A stretch of DNA of 41,322 nt from UBA724 sp049596815 (GTDB lineage: Bacteria; Bacteroidota; Bacteroidia; Flavobacteriales; Flavobacteriaceae), in contig JBMYLY010000005.1 in NCBI GenBank assembly GCA_049596815.1, positions 1 to 41,322 on the forward strand, given 5' to 3'. Shown here one piece after another: positions 12,001-16,144 of this stretch; the stretch's first letter is position 1; the number at the start of each line of letters is the position of its first letter. The position numbers and the translations under genes are program-made. Below the pieces are notes generated by a model. It searched no databases. It worked only from the letters and a program-made list of their open reading frames with translations, and was not told where the DNA came from.

Positions 12001-14252
12001 GTTATGGTTCTGGTTACTTGAGTGGCAGGGTTCCCCGCAGCATCAATAGCATCATAGTATCTTATGTAGACACCAGGAGTTGAAGTATCGACTGTTCCGG
12101 TGATAGAAACACTTACATTGCCATCAACATTGTCCGTGGCTGTTGCGCCCTGTTCAGTATAGTTGGCGTTTTGGTTTATAGACAAATTGTTTGGTCCCAA
12201 CAAATTAATTGTCGGCGCCTCAGTATCGACAACTGTTACATTTCTGATAGCAGGAATGGCAGTGTTACCAGCGGAATCGGTAGCATTGTAAGTGTATGTA
12301 TATGTACCAGGAACATTTGAATTTACATTGTTTTGTTCTACAAGGATTACATTGGTGTCATGGTTATCAGAAACACTGGCACCTTGGTCTATATATGTAA
12401 CCCCTTGATTAATCTGGGTAGTAACTGGTCCGTCAAGCTGTATTACTGGTGCCTCTTTGTCAAGTACAATAACGGTCCGTGTAATAGAAACGCTATTGCC
12501 AGCTGAGTCTGTTGCTGAATATATTATGGAATAGTCTCCAGGACTATTAATATCCACAGTATCTCCAGTGATCACTACAGTGAGGGTTCCGTCTTGGTTG
12601 TCTGAGGCGGTTGCGCCCGGTTCATTATAAGCAGTCCCTTGATCAATAGTTATCGGATTCGAACCTAAAAGAGTTATTACGGGATCTTCTGAATCGGAAA
12701 CGACAACAACTCTTGTTTTGGAAATCGCATTATTGCCAGATGTATCAGTAGCTTGGTATGTAATATTATACTGACCAGGAGTTGTGATGTCAACTGTCCC
12801 AGTAGAGGATGTTTGAATCTGAGATACATCATCAACATTGTCAGTAATTGTTACCCCAGGGTCATTGAAAGCCTGATTTTGAGAAATGTTAAAAGGGTTG
12901 TCTCCTTCAATCACAATAACAGGACGCTCCGTATCATTTACAATTACTTGACGTGTAATAGTAAATGTATTTGAAGATGAATCTGTAGCCGTGTACGTGC
13001 GCGTGTATGTGTCGGGAAGGGCAGTATTGACATTTCCAGAAGGAACAACAACATCGTTCATATTGCCGTCAACGTTATCACTTGCTGAAAAACCTGGATC
13101 AACAAAGAAAACATCTTGGTCTATATAATAAGGATCCGTGCCAAGAAGGACTATCACGGGAGCTTCTGTGTCCAAAACGGTTACATTTCGAACAGCTGGA
13201 GCTGCATCATTTCCAGAACTGTCAGATGCAGTATATATATAAGAGTAAGCTCCCGGAATATTCGTGTTTACATTATCCTGCGATACAAGGCTTACATTAC
13301 TGTCAACATTATCCGATACAGTTGCGCCCGCATCCGTGTAGGAATCACCTTGGTTGACTTCAGCAGAATTACTACCTATTAGGTTAATTACCGGTGGCTC
13401 TGTATCTAAAACTATAACCGATCTAATCGCTGAACCCTGATTTCCAGCAGCGTCATCAACAGTATAGGTCACCGGATATGTGCCGGGAATGTTTTCATTA
13501 ATATATGTTGAACCTGTAGATTGAACTTGGTTAGATATATTACCATCAACATTGTCAATTGCATTGACTGACGGATTGGGATCAACATAAGTGACCCCTT
13601 GATTAATTTCATAAGGATTGCTTCCCAAAACAGTAACCAACGGTGGTTCTGTGTCCTTAACTTCAACATCACGAACCACAGTGACTGCGCTGTTACCTGC
13701 ACTGTCAGTTGCATTGTAAATGACTGAATAGGTTCCTGCAATATTAGGGTTTACATCATTGTTAACTACTACAGCAATATCATTAGGTGAATCAACATTA
13801 TCAGAGACAGTAACCCCAGCGTCTGAGTAGGTTTGTCCTTGGTAAACCAAAACAGGACTAATTCCTAAAAGGTTTATTATCGGTGGCTCTGTATCTAAAA
13901 CTATAACCGTTCGTGTTTGTTGAGTTGCTGATGCACCAGAAGCATCTGTCACATCATAGGTTATTGTGTAACTTCCCGGGGTATTGAGCGGCAAACTAAT
14001 GTCAAAAGGATAATTAACAATAACATCACTATTCGGAATTGGATCACCATTTATGTCTGTTGCGGAGAATCCTGGCTCTGCAAACCCATCCCCTTGACTC
14101 AATGTAATGGTATCTAAACCATACAGTGTGATCACTGGCGTCTGGAGAGGCGCATTATTACTGTACTCTTCCCCAACAACATTCCATTGCGGGGTAAAAG
14201 AGTATGTACTATAAACTAGTAGTATAGTTAATAAATAAAACAGTGCTCTCAC
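1..14252 (-). CDS. Giant multidomain Ig/PKD-repeat surface protein (C-terminus beyond window)
   Basis: The frame starts at a GTG directly after an in-frame TAG and stays open to the left edge, giving about 4,750 codons without the C-terminus. I confirmed the same frame near 14252, 1686 and 591. Residues 1 to about 20 (MRALFYLLTILLVYS...) form a signal peptide. Residues about 35-1312 hold 16 modules resembling DUF5011/hyalin (HYR) repeats, with motifs such as YTDPGATATDNVDG and VTYTVTDSSGN. A PKD_6-like module follows, then about 35 modules of about 90 residues with a recurring 'AG.D.TICEG' strand and 'Y.P...DIANGSV.L.L'. The last visible part has He_PIG-like 'GLPAGLLFDP..LTITGTP' modules. Proteins of this build in Flavobacteriaceae are usually T9SS-exported adhesins or cell-surface proteins with a type B sorting domain. 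That domain would lie outside the window, so export route and function are inferred. No catalytic domain was recognised. Confidence 0.9.
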   Translation of the reverse strand, partial: MRALFYLLTILLVYSTYSFTPQWNVVGEEYSNNAPLQTPVITLYGLDTITLSQGDGFAEPGFSATDINGDPIPNSDVIVNYPFDISLPLNTPGSYTITYDVTDASGASATQQTRTVIVLDTEPPIINLLGISPVLVYQGQTYSDAGVTVSDNVDSPNDIAVVVNNDVNPNIAGTYSVIYNATDSAGNSAVTVVRDVEVKDTEPPLVTVLGSNPYEINQGVTYVDPNPSVNAIDNVDGNISNQVQSTGSTYINENIPGTYPVTYTVDDAAGNQGSAIRSVIVLDTEPPVINLIGSNSAEVNQGDSYTDAGATVSDNVDSNVSLVSQDNVNTNIPGAYSYIYTASDSSGNDAAPAVRNVTVLDTEAPVIVLLGTDPYYIDQDVFFVDPGFSASDNVDGNMNDVVVPSGNVNTALPDTYTRTYTATDSSSNTFTITRQVIVNDTERPVIVIEGDNPFNISQNQAFNDPGVTITDNVDDVSQIQTSSTGTVDITTPGQYNITYQATDTSGNNAISKTRVVVVSDSEDPVITLLGSNPITIDQGTAYNEPGATASDNQDGTLTVVITGDTVDINSPGDYSIIYSATDSAGNSVSITRTVIVLDKEAPVIQLDGPVTTQINQGVTYIDQGASVSDNHDTNVILVEQNNVNSNVPGTYTYTYNATDSAGNTAIPAIRNVTVVDTEAPTINLLGPNNLSINQNANYTEQGATATDNVDGNVSVSITGTVDTSTPGVYIRYYDAIDAAGNPATQVTRTITVLDTEAPIITVLGANPDSVNQGTVYNDPGATAEDNGNNIGPVVASPATLDTSNAGTFNIIYSIEDSSGNSATAVRTVEIVDTEKPTISLLGAEPLSINQDTSYTEQGATATDNVDGNVSVSITGTVDTSTPGVYIRYYDAIDAAGNPATQVTRTITVLDTEAPIITVLGANPDSVNQGTVYNDPGATAEDNGNNIGPVVASPATLDTSNAGTFNIIYSIEDSSGNSATAARTVNVLDRTPPIITVSGPNPQQSALGSEYVDPGVSAFDNVDGPINQNSINKDYSNININAIGTFTANYSVFDSSGNEGVNSRTVNIVDMTPPVVTLIGNNPEYINQGETYNDPGVTVTDNVDADGTITPLYDQGTFNAAVAGTYTITWSATDAAGNTATVNRNVVVRDITPPVITILPDNPFYIDQGETYTDPGATATDNVDGDLTAQLTDNANAISTLTPGNFTVTYTVTDSSGNTATADRGVVVNDTQAPVITLIGDNPFNLTQGDVYNEPGYNATDNVDDDVVLTANVTNDANTALDVNNPGPYTITYTVQDTAGNEGTAQRVVNVNALPATPSEITGPVQTIFQGDENVSFSVDQVAGASSYEWTFPAGVDIVSGLGTREVVVNISNTAVSGDVSVFARNSFGDGPSSPVYNLVIEPIPPADPGIDRAICLNETTVLGGATDPLADTYSWTSVPEDTNFIATDWNPTVQPLQTTIYTLTVTYSNGATNSNSVEITVNPLPNVEVIDDTTVCENESISIGGSVNPALEYNWTSVPAGFTSNVANPTLFPADLTVTREYFLTVTNPATGCTNTDSVIITVEQLPVISAGPASDTICESQTIYSLDQATSSITDNTSVVYEWTSVGGNPSQFGNPSELITTFEPSAQDIANGSVVLQLKATPVNFCSETSVVSQLTLNIEAAPTANVGLGGTICGDDTFQITATATNGSISWLQTGLTSGTLDNYNIANPVYTPSAEDIANGQATFELTVSPNSPCADIASDTITILITEPHAVSLPSDYVICENETVQLNATVENQTSIVWQSAGDGNFNPTNGTDTPNPIYIPGPQDIINGFAVVTVKVVGNDPCGIEKTAETRITINKNAQVNAGPDGVFCEGVNSITNASALDYDTLQWSSSGDGSFNNISIANPSYTPGPNDLSNGTVTLTLTATHLNACATDAVDDAVFVVNKTPIAYAGSDQTICEDDAITISQATAENQASILWTSSGTGQWNDPTLQNPIYTPSNQDVINESVTLTMTLQGEGVCPTDADSMVLNIVKKPTASAGLDVSICQGDQIVIDATAQNYASITWTKTGGSGILLNETSEDPTYIASANDVGPVILTMTVTPLSADGTTACGSDVTDSVQILIENTPIADAGPDKTICEGESYTFNSGEVVAANFSSLSWTAVGGGDGTFSGGSSRTPTYTPGPNDIAAGSVILRLTANPISNCPTPAISEMTLNITKVPEADAGADLSMCEDEGSITINDAVVAHFDDLLWTSSGTAGTLSNADQIEPTYTPSAADIASGSVTLTLTASRTPANCGEQTTDVKVITFVKNPVANAGMDAVICDQGSYLLGDATALNAASIVWTTSGDGTFSPSNQVQNPIYNPGPLDIANGGTITLTITSNATAPCVQNDTDNMLLTLDPTPTVDVGPTQSVCEGSDFTVNLTDGVDVTNATSFSWSTNGDGSFSNPNILNPVYTPGTNDKANGLPVSLTLSVTSGNECTLPVSDSFDLNIVPQLFVDAGPDVTICEDGFTVSSANQTVNYNNVSWSFVSGTGQLTNINSLTPTYVPSAADITAGQVELLLTAYPNVPCTGPQTDTIIVTINQNPIVEAGNDGSICAGENFTVSGAQLLHFSTYSWSSITGGTFENSNTLTPTYIPSEADKNAGFAILRLTAQPSGACADEIFDELEIQITPLTVVSAGSNATICEGETYTTVGASVTNGINPEWTTSAGVSTGFANPNLTTTTYTPTATDISIGYVDLTLIANQVAPCTGQVSETIRLTITPKATLTLSSTSAEICETDTYTFASGQVTAVHAEGIVWQTSGNGTFDDATSLTPTYTPTSNDIALGQVTLTVSADAGAACSNPTDTKQFTLSFKAEPLIDLSQSPTTVCMDDSITLDAQITDYSTVLWSIESGGGSLNGANTLTPTYTPDGSSSTVILKLVAQPENPCASEVSSLLTIDVTALPEIITFPTASAGSCALTPYIVSGVTTNGEEDRVVWSSTGTGTFDNNNDLNPTYTPSQADLDSGSVILTMTAEAKDPCSVIEDVSESFTLTLKKTPVIYAGADDTVCEGSDYTVSDATQTDAALPTTASISWSSNTNSGTFTSGDTLTPTYTPGPVDLQNGFFILTLKVQGEAPCGEVTDTKRVDIIKNPVVELEDSATTCSNTPYTIIPLEASEFSSLQWTSNGGDGSFDNTSILQPTYTPGPLDIANGVILTLEALPRAPCATSQSASINLSFTTAPTVDAGPDADVCEGEAYTFASLQASATNYSSIQWSGGSGSWTSANTITPTYQPSNTEIALGQVTLTLKAQGNGNCDPVSDFMTLSITKKPIITIGSNLEICAGETVSISDVSVLHTASYVWSAPSGSFDDPTSLQAVYTPATGVTGPVDLTLTATPNTPCADDVSAIKTITIVAPPVVDAGDNFTFCEESGQFSINDASIIGDYTGVSWSASGTGLLTTSSGIPTYVPNTQDYINGFVELTMSVVGNGTCPAQSDTVKITLVSNPTATIPVSNASICEGDTYTISGAQVTNEDSYYWTSTSGTLTPLTGSLSPVFTPDPGQTGTVTLTLHANGTAPCTGTAEASVVISIDQAPEASIDPLGDICANQTVSLNGSVQFNDGFLWETTGSGTFTGTNSLTPDYTPSATDETAGSVQFTLTAFADGACSSDAVVTQTLTIGSVAEVDAGPEVAVICEGGSYILSQATYSEGENPVWTIVSGSPGTIDNPNVLNPTFTPTADDVINGSVILRLSVDSLDPCNTVVSDDITINITSLPVVDAGSDTAICAGTYTHNGATVSEASSFAWSVFSGNGTIDPATVNTISPVYITDPADENNTVTLRLTATPNTPCSGFVFDDVEFTVTPAPIVEAGADATICQGDIYTFTNGASRQNTLSTVWSHNGTGILVGENGLNPTYTPSEGEYGSVVFTLTGQGNDPCVSSATDTFTLEITPQATVDAGPDATICESSYQLSGSVTNGSNPRWSTSGNGNFPSGNLGLTTLYEPSADDIALGYVDLILTVDRLAPCAGEKSDDIRLFLNQAPVISLGGSTASICEDETYTFSSANVSGAVSVLWQTTGDGTFSPSNGDVQATYIPGNLDKSNGGAQLSLTATGAQGCATTTENFDLTIDAGPEIILPLNTFSVCASETSIQLSGNTITNYGNIIWSSTYGTFDNNNIANPIYYPTSEDVANGQITLSVQATATNSCSQASFDTITINLVDDVTVEAGSDQTICEGTTLQINGASVTNQSNYLWTTAGDGVFTGSDPLNPVYAPGTNDVINGGTTLTLTATGGAGCSNTLSDFLTLTIVNNPFVDAGPTSETICAGDDLNLVGIANDHSSVEWLTDGDGIFVDYFDLNTIYEPGPNDISNGGALLTLVAYGQSACSVSVDDTIALEIQASISVEAGPDATVCDGESFDLSETIITNLSTNSPATQSQDYQSIEWITSGTGFFTNTNNLNPTYNPSAADYLSGSVVLTIEVTPNVSCSAAGVIDSDMILSFDGVISGTGTITGFDVVCEGSGPYNYQISGLSGATDYIWQANSPSASITPTANQEVVAVDFSDAGNYIISVIPSNECGLGAAIDFTVTVNPDGVITHDGTQGTLDQTHCEGEAIDPIVFSLSGGATGATASGLPAGLLFDPVALTITGTPTDDITSVATYTYTVTTTGSGCAPDDITGTITINPLDKLTTTSDTAQVVCSATAIAPITYSLGGGATGASISWDVVPSGITFDSVTATLSGTAPTVSTSTTYTYTLTSTGGSCPDTATGTLTVNPDGVITHDGTQGTL
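550..604 (-). repeat. 55-bp direct repeat, copy 2
   Basis: Matches 1-55 exactly and then diverges after 'aactgtta'. It encodes the linker around VNPDGVITHDGTQGTL of the giant protein. Confidence 0.85.
616..10070 (-). repeat. About 35 tandem Ig/PKD-like domain repeats (about 90 aa each)
   Basis: The codons for ICEG/VCEG-type motifs appear on the plus strand as 'tcacaaat' or close variants at a mean spacing of about 270 bp, for example near 9760, 9514, 9222, 8955, 8419, 7878, 7050, 6770, 5141, 4590, 3800, 3268, 2460, 1650 and 1120. Each unit carries one conserved Cys here and usually a second Cys in the neighbouring '.C.TD' strand, so a disulfide per module is plausible. Units are diverged at DNA level, unlike the exact duplication further N-terminal. 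Confidence 0.85.
11312..11693 (-). repeat. 382-bp perfect direct repeat, copy 1
   Basis: By eye, every base of this block matches 11780-12161. The offset is 468 bp, which is 156 codons or two domain modules, so the reading frame is kept. This indicates a recent in-frame tandem duplication of a two-module unit inside the giant gene. Confidence 0.9.
11780..12161 (-). repeat. 382-bp perfect direct repeat, copy 2
   Basis: Second copy of the block at 11312-11693. Identity ends sharply: 'gtata' is followed by 'acttgta' in the first copy and 'gttggcg' in this one. The 86 bp between the copies belongs to the same 468-bp unit but is diverged. Confidence 0.9.
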
Positions 14253-14299
14253 CTAATTAACTTGGTTTAAGAAGTAATTATTTTTTCAAAAGTTATTAA

Positions 14300-14333
14300 C
14301 AAATATAGCTACTTCTTTGTAACAAAAAGCAAA
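14300..14333 (-). promoter_or_regulatory. Probable promoter of the giant gene
   Basis: On the minus strand TATATTTG (14307 to 14300) fits the Bacteroidota -7 consensus TAnnTTTG. A TTTG at 14333-14330 lies 22 bp upstream as the -33 element. Transcription would start near 14294, leaving a leader of about 40 nt. The gap to the next gene (14253-14342) holds nothing else obvious. Confidence 0.6.
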
Positions 14334-14342
14334 ACGAGAAAA

Positions 14343-15350
14343 TTAAAAGTCAATGTTGGCCCCTATTTGAAGTGAATTATAAGCCTGAATATTGTATTTT
14401 GTGATAATTTCCAAAAACAGAATATCTAAACTAAAACCTACAAAAGCAAACGTTTCAGCAAGGGTGTCATCGAAACTAACATCTTGAATAAGAGGGTTTA
14501 ACAACTCAGAAAATGTTCCCGTAAAGGCAACTGCATTATCCATGTCAAAGGAATAATCAGACGAAAAATATCCCAAGCCACCAAAGAGACTCAAAAATTT
14601 AGTGTCGTAAGAAAAAATGGTGTTGGCAGCGATAGAGGTAATGTCAAAATTGACAGCTACATCACTATCATTGTTTAAATACATCATTTCAGAGGTCGAA
14701 TAATTCGCCGAAATAGCAAGATGCCAATTGGATTCTTGGTCCTTTTTAAAATACTGATCAATACCATGTTTTACTGCCAAACCCTTGTAGCTGTAAGTAA
14801 GACCTTCGATATCGTATTCTGGGAAAAAATTGATTTGCACTTCAGTAGATTTAAACAACCCCAAAGCAGCAGAAAAGCTCGGCAAAATAAACATCTCATT
14901 GGGCAAATCATTCTTGACACCAGACGGGAATGTAAGAGTCGCTTCCAAGCCATATGCTTCCAGGGTTGAATTGGTTTTCAGAGTTGTTTCTGAACTTGAT
15001 CCAAGTATGGTAGATAATGAATTGGTTGCCTCAAAATAATTTAATTGTGGCGGAGTGAAAAACTCATCCTTCGCAGGAACATTTACTGTCGTCAGCACAG
15101 CGCCAAACTTAAATTCAAATGGCTTCAGGGTTTCTGTTGTATTGGCCCACATCGCATTTTGTCCATAGATGGATGCATTGATCAATGGCTGTGCAAAGCC
15201 CATTGACAACACTGATATGTCGTTATTAAAATTATTAGCAACTTCATCAATCAGTTCATCATTGGGCAACTGTGCTGCTACATTGGCAACAAACAATATA
15301 AAAGTTAGTTTTGTTAGAGAGAATTTATAAGAACGATTAAAAATATACAT
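14343..15350 (-). CDS. Predicted outer-membrane protein, DUF6588-like
   Basis: 335 residues. An N-terminal hydrophobic stretch (about residues 10-26, ending VAAQ) looks like a signal peptide. The mature part is rich in alternating hydrophobic/polar strands and ends ...LQIGANIDF, the terminal Phe typical of beta-barrel proteins. The layout, with an early 'FAQPLINASIYGQNAMWANT' helix followed by strands resembling a channel, recalls the DUF6588 family common in Bacteroidota, but I assign this from memory and only moderately. No enzymatic motif is visible. It lies upstream of the giant gene on the same strand, but that gene has its own promoter-like sequence in the 90-bp gap, so co-transcription is not required. 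A TATATTTG -7-like element occurs at about 15382-15375, without a well-spaced -33 box. Confidence 0.7.
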   Translation of the reverse strand: MYIFNRSYKFSLTKLTFILFVANVAAQLPNDELIDEVANNFNNDISVLSMGFAQPLINASIYGQNAMWANTTETLKPFEFKFGAVLTTVNVPAKDEFFTPPQLNYFEATNSLSTILGSSSETTLKTNSTLEAYGLEATLTFPSGVKNDLPNEMFILPSFSAALGLFKSTEVQINFFPEYDIEGLTYSYKGLAVKHGIDQYFKKDQESNWHLAISANYSTSEMMYLNNDSDVAVNFDITSIAANTIFSYDTKFLSLFGGLGYFSSDYSFDMDNAVAFTGTFSELLNPLIQDVSFDDTLAETFAFVGFSLDILFLEIITKYNIQAYNSLQIGANIDF

Positions 15351-15473
15351 GTTGCCAAAAAATTTGTTTACTACAAATATAATAAGCTAATCTACAAACT
15401 TTTTTAGCAGACACTTTCAAAAAGCAAAAAAAATTAATCCCTGCTATAAACAACTAAAGCAATTACAACAAAC

Positions 15474-15504
15474 AAAAAAAGCCCTCCGTTTTCAGGAAAG
15501 CCTT
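15474..15504 (-). terminator. Rho-independent terminator after tRNA-Asp
   Basis: Read on the minus strand, AGGCTTTCCTG and CGGAGGGCT pair with a few G-U pairs around an AAAA loop, followed by a run of seven T. It would end the tRNA-Asp transcript about 85 nt past the tRNA. Confidence 0.65.
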
Positions 15505-15509
15505 TCATT

Positions 15510-15543
15510 GGTTCGTCTACGAACCTCTTGCCACAAGGGCAAG
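15510..15543 (-). other. Two hairpins in the tRNA-Asp 3' trailer
   Basis: GGTTCG-TAGA-CGAACC (15510-15525) and CTTGCC with GGCAAG (15527-15543) are two adjacent perfect 6-bp hairpins between the tRNA and its terminator. They may guide 3' processing or belong to a small RNA; the function is unknown. Confidence 0.5.
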
Positions 15544-15585
15544 CAACACAACATTTTAAGTATCTAAAACACCTAAGGTGCTTTG

Positions 15586-15659
15586 CGGTCTGGACGGGAC
15601 TCGAACCCGCGACCCCATGCGTGACAGGCATGTATTCTAACCAACTGAACTACCAGACC
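15586..15659 (-). tRNA. tRNA-Asp (GTC)
   Basis: A complete cloverleaf can be folded on the minus strand. The acceptor stem is GGTCTGG/CCAGACC with discriminator G. The D-arm contains GTTCAGTTGGTTAGAAT. The anticodon stem is CATGC/GCATG with loop CTGTCAC, giving anticodon GTC. The T-arm is GCGGG-TTCGAGT-CCCGT. Length is 74 nt. CCA is not encoded. Confidence 0.97.
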
Positions 15660-15673
15660 GGGTCGTGCGGCTG

Positions 15674-15704
15674 CAAATATACACCGCATTTTTTATTCCA
15701 CAAA
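15674..15704 (-). promoter_or_regulatory. Promoter of tRNA-Asp
   Basis: TTTG (15704-15701), a 19-bp spacer and TATATTTG (15681-15674) on the minus strand match the Bacteroidota housekeeping consensus. The expected start near 15668 is about 9 nt before the mature tRNA 5' end. Confidence 0.8.
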
Positions 15705-15725
15705 CAACAAAAAAACGTCTATCAC

Positions 15726-16043
15726 TTACAACAAGGCATCGATTGCCTCGGCATAGACTTGCTTGGGAGACACACCTACTTTGCGGTCTACCAATTCGCC
15801 ACCCTTAAAGACCAATACAGTGGGTATGTTACGTACCCCGTATTTGGCAGCAAACTCTTGGTGGGCATCTACATCGACCTTGCCTACTACGGCTTTGCCT
15901 TGGTATTCGTTACTGAGTTCATCGATAATGGGGCCTACCATACGGCAAGGACCACACCAAGCCGCCCAAAAATCAACCAAAACGGGTTTGTCGGATTGCA
16001 ATACTACTTGCTCAAAACTGGCATCTGTAATTTCTAAAGCCAT
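15726..16043 (-). CDS. trxA: Thioredoxin
   Basis: 105 residues, the normal size of a stand-alone cytoplasmic thioredoxin. The redox motif WCGPC is at residues 29-33 in the usual VDFWAAWCGPC setting, and the cis-proline is in RNIPT (Pro74). It reduces protein disulfides with electrons from thioredoxin reductase, which is not in the window. No signal peptide is present, so it acts in the cytoplasm. It follows dnaE on the same strand with a gap of about 100 bp. A TATTTTTG element at 16072-16065 suggests its own promoter, although the -33 box is poor. Confidence 0.97.
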   Translation of the reverse strand: MALEITDASFEQVVLQSDKPVLVDFWAAWCGPCRMVGPIIDELSNEYQGKAVVGKVDVDAHQEFAAKYGVRNIPTVLVFKGGELVDRKVGVSPKQVYAEAIDALL

Positions 16044-16064
16044 AATTCAAATTTAAATAGACCA

Positions 16065-16072
16065 CAAAAATA
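16065..16072 (-). promoter_or_regulatory. Possible -7 element for trxA
   Basis: TATTTTTG on the minus strand fits TAnnTTTG and lies about 22 bp before the trxA ATG. A second match, TAAATTTG at 16055-16048, is too close to the ATG unless the mRNA is leaderless. I found no convincing -33 element for either. Confidence 0.35.
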
Positions 16073-16144
16073 GGGTTTTTATTTGGGGAATCTACTGCAA
16101 TAACATTGCCAAAAATTATGGGTGAATAGGCAATGCAAATCGCT

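Larger units (their letters stand above)
10315..14150 (-). repeat. 16 tandem DUF5011/HYR-like domain repeats
   Basis: Within the giant gene, module boundaries recur about every 234-250 bp. They are marked on the plus strand by variants of 'ggtggctctgtatctaaaac', which encode the linker V.VLDTE.P.I.L. Boundaries lie near 13880, 13641, 13391, 13156, 12920, 12680, 12446, 12213, 11976, 11742, 11508, 11274, 11030, 10790 and 10550. Such modules are Ig-like spacer or adhesive domains. A 29-bp identical stretch occurs at 13392-13420 and 13881-13909. Confidence 0.85.

Noticed and set aside
11312..12161. Insertion sequence or transposon as cause of the perfect repeat
   Set aside because: No transposase, inverted ends or target duplications; the repeat is coding and keeps the frame.
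1..14252. Regularly spaced repeats that could suggest a CRISPR or satellite array
   Set aside because: Units of 234-270 bp are in frame, diverged and encode Ig-like folds; there are no short identical repeats with unique spacers.
14743..15039. Short frames on both strands inside the outer-membrane protein gene
   Set aside because: Overlap a well-supported 335-codon gene with signal peptide and barrel-type C-terminus.
15434..15631. 65-codon minus-strand frame across tRNA-Asp
   Set aside because: It reads through the tRNA and its terminator; the protein sequence is simply translated tRNA and trailer.
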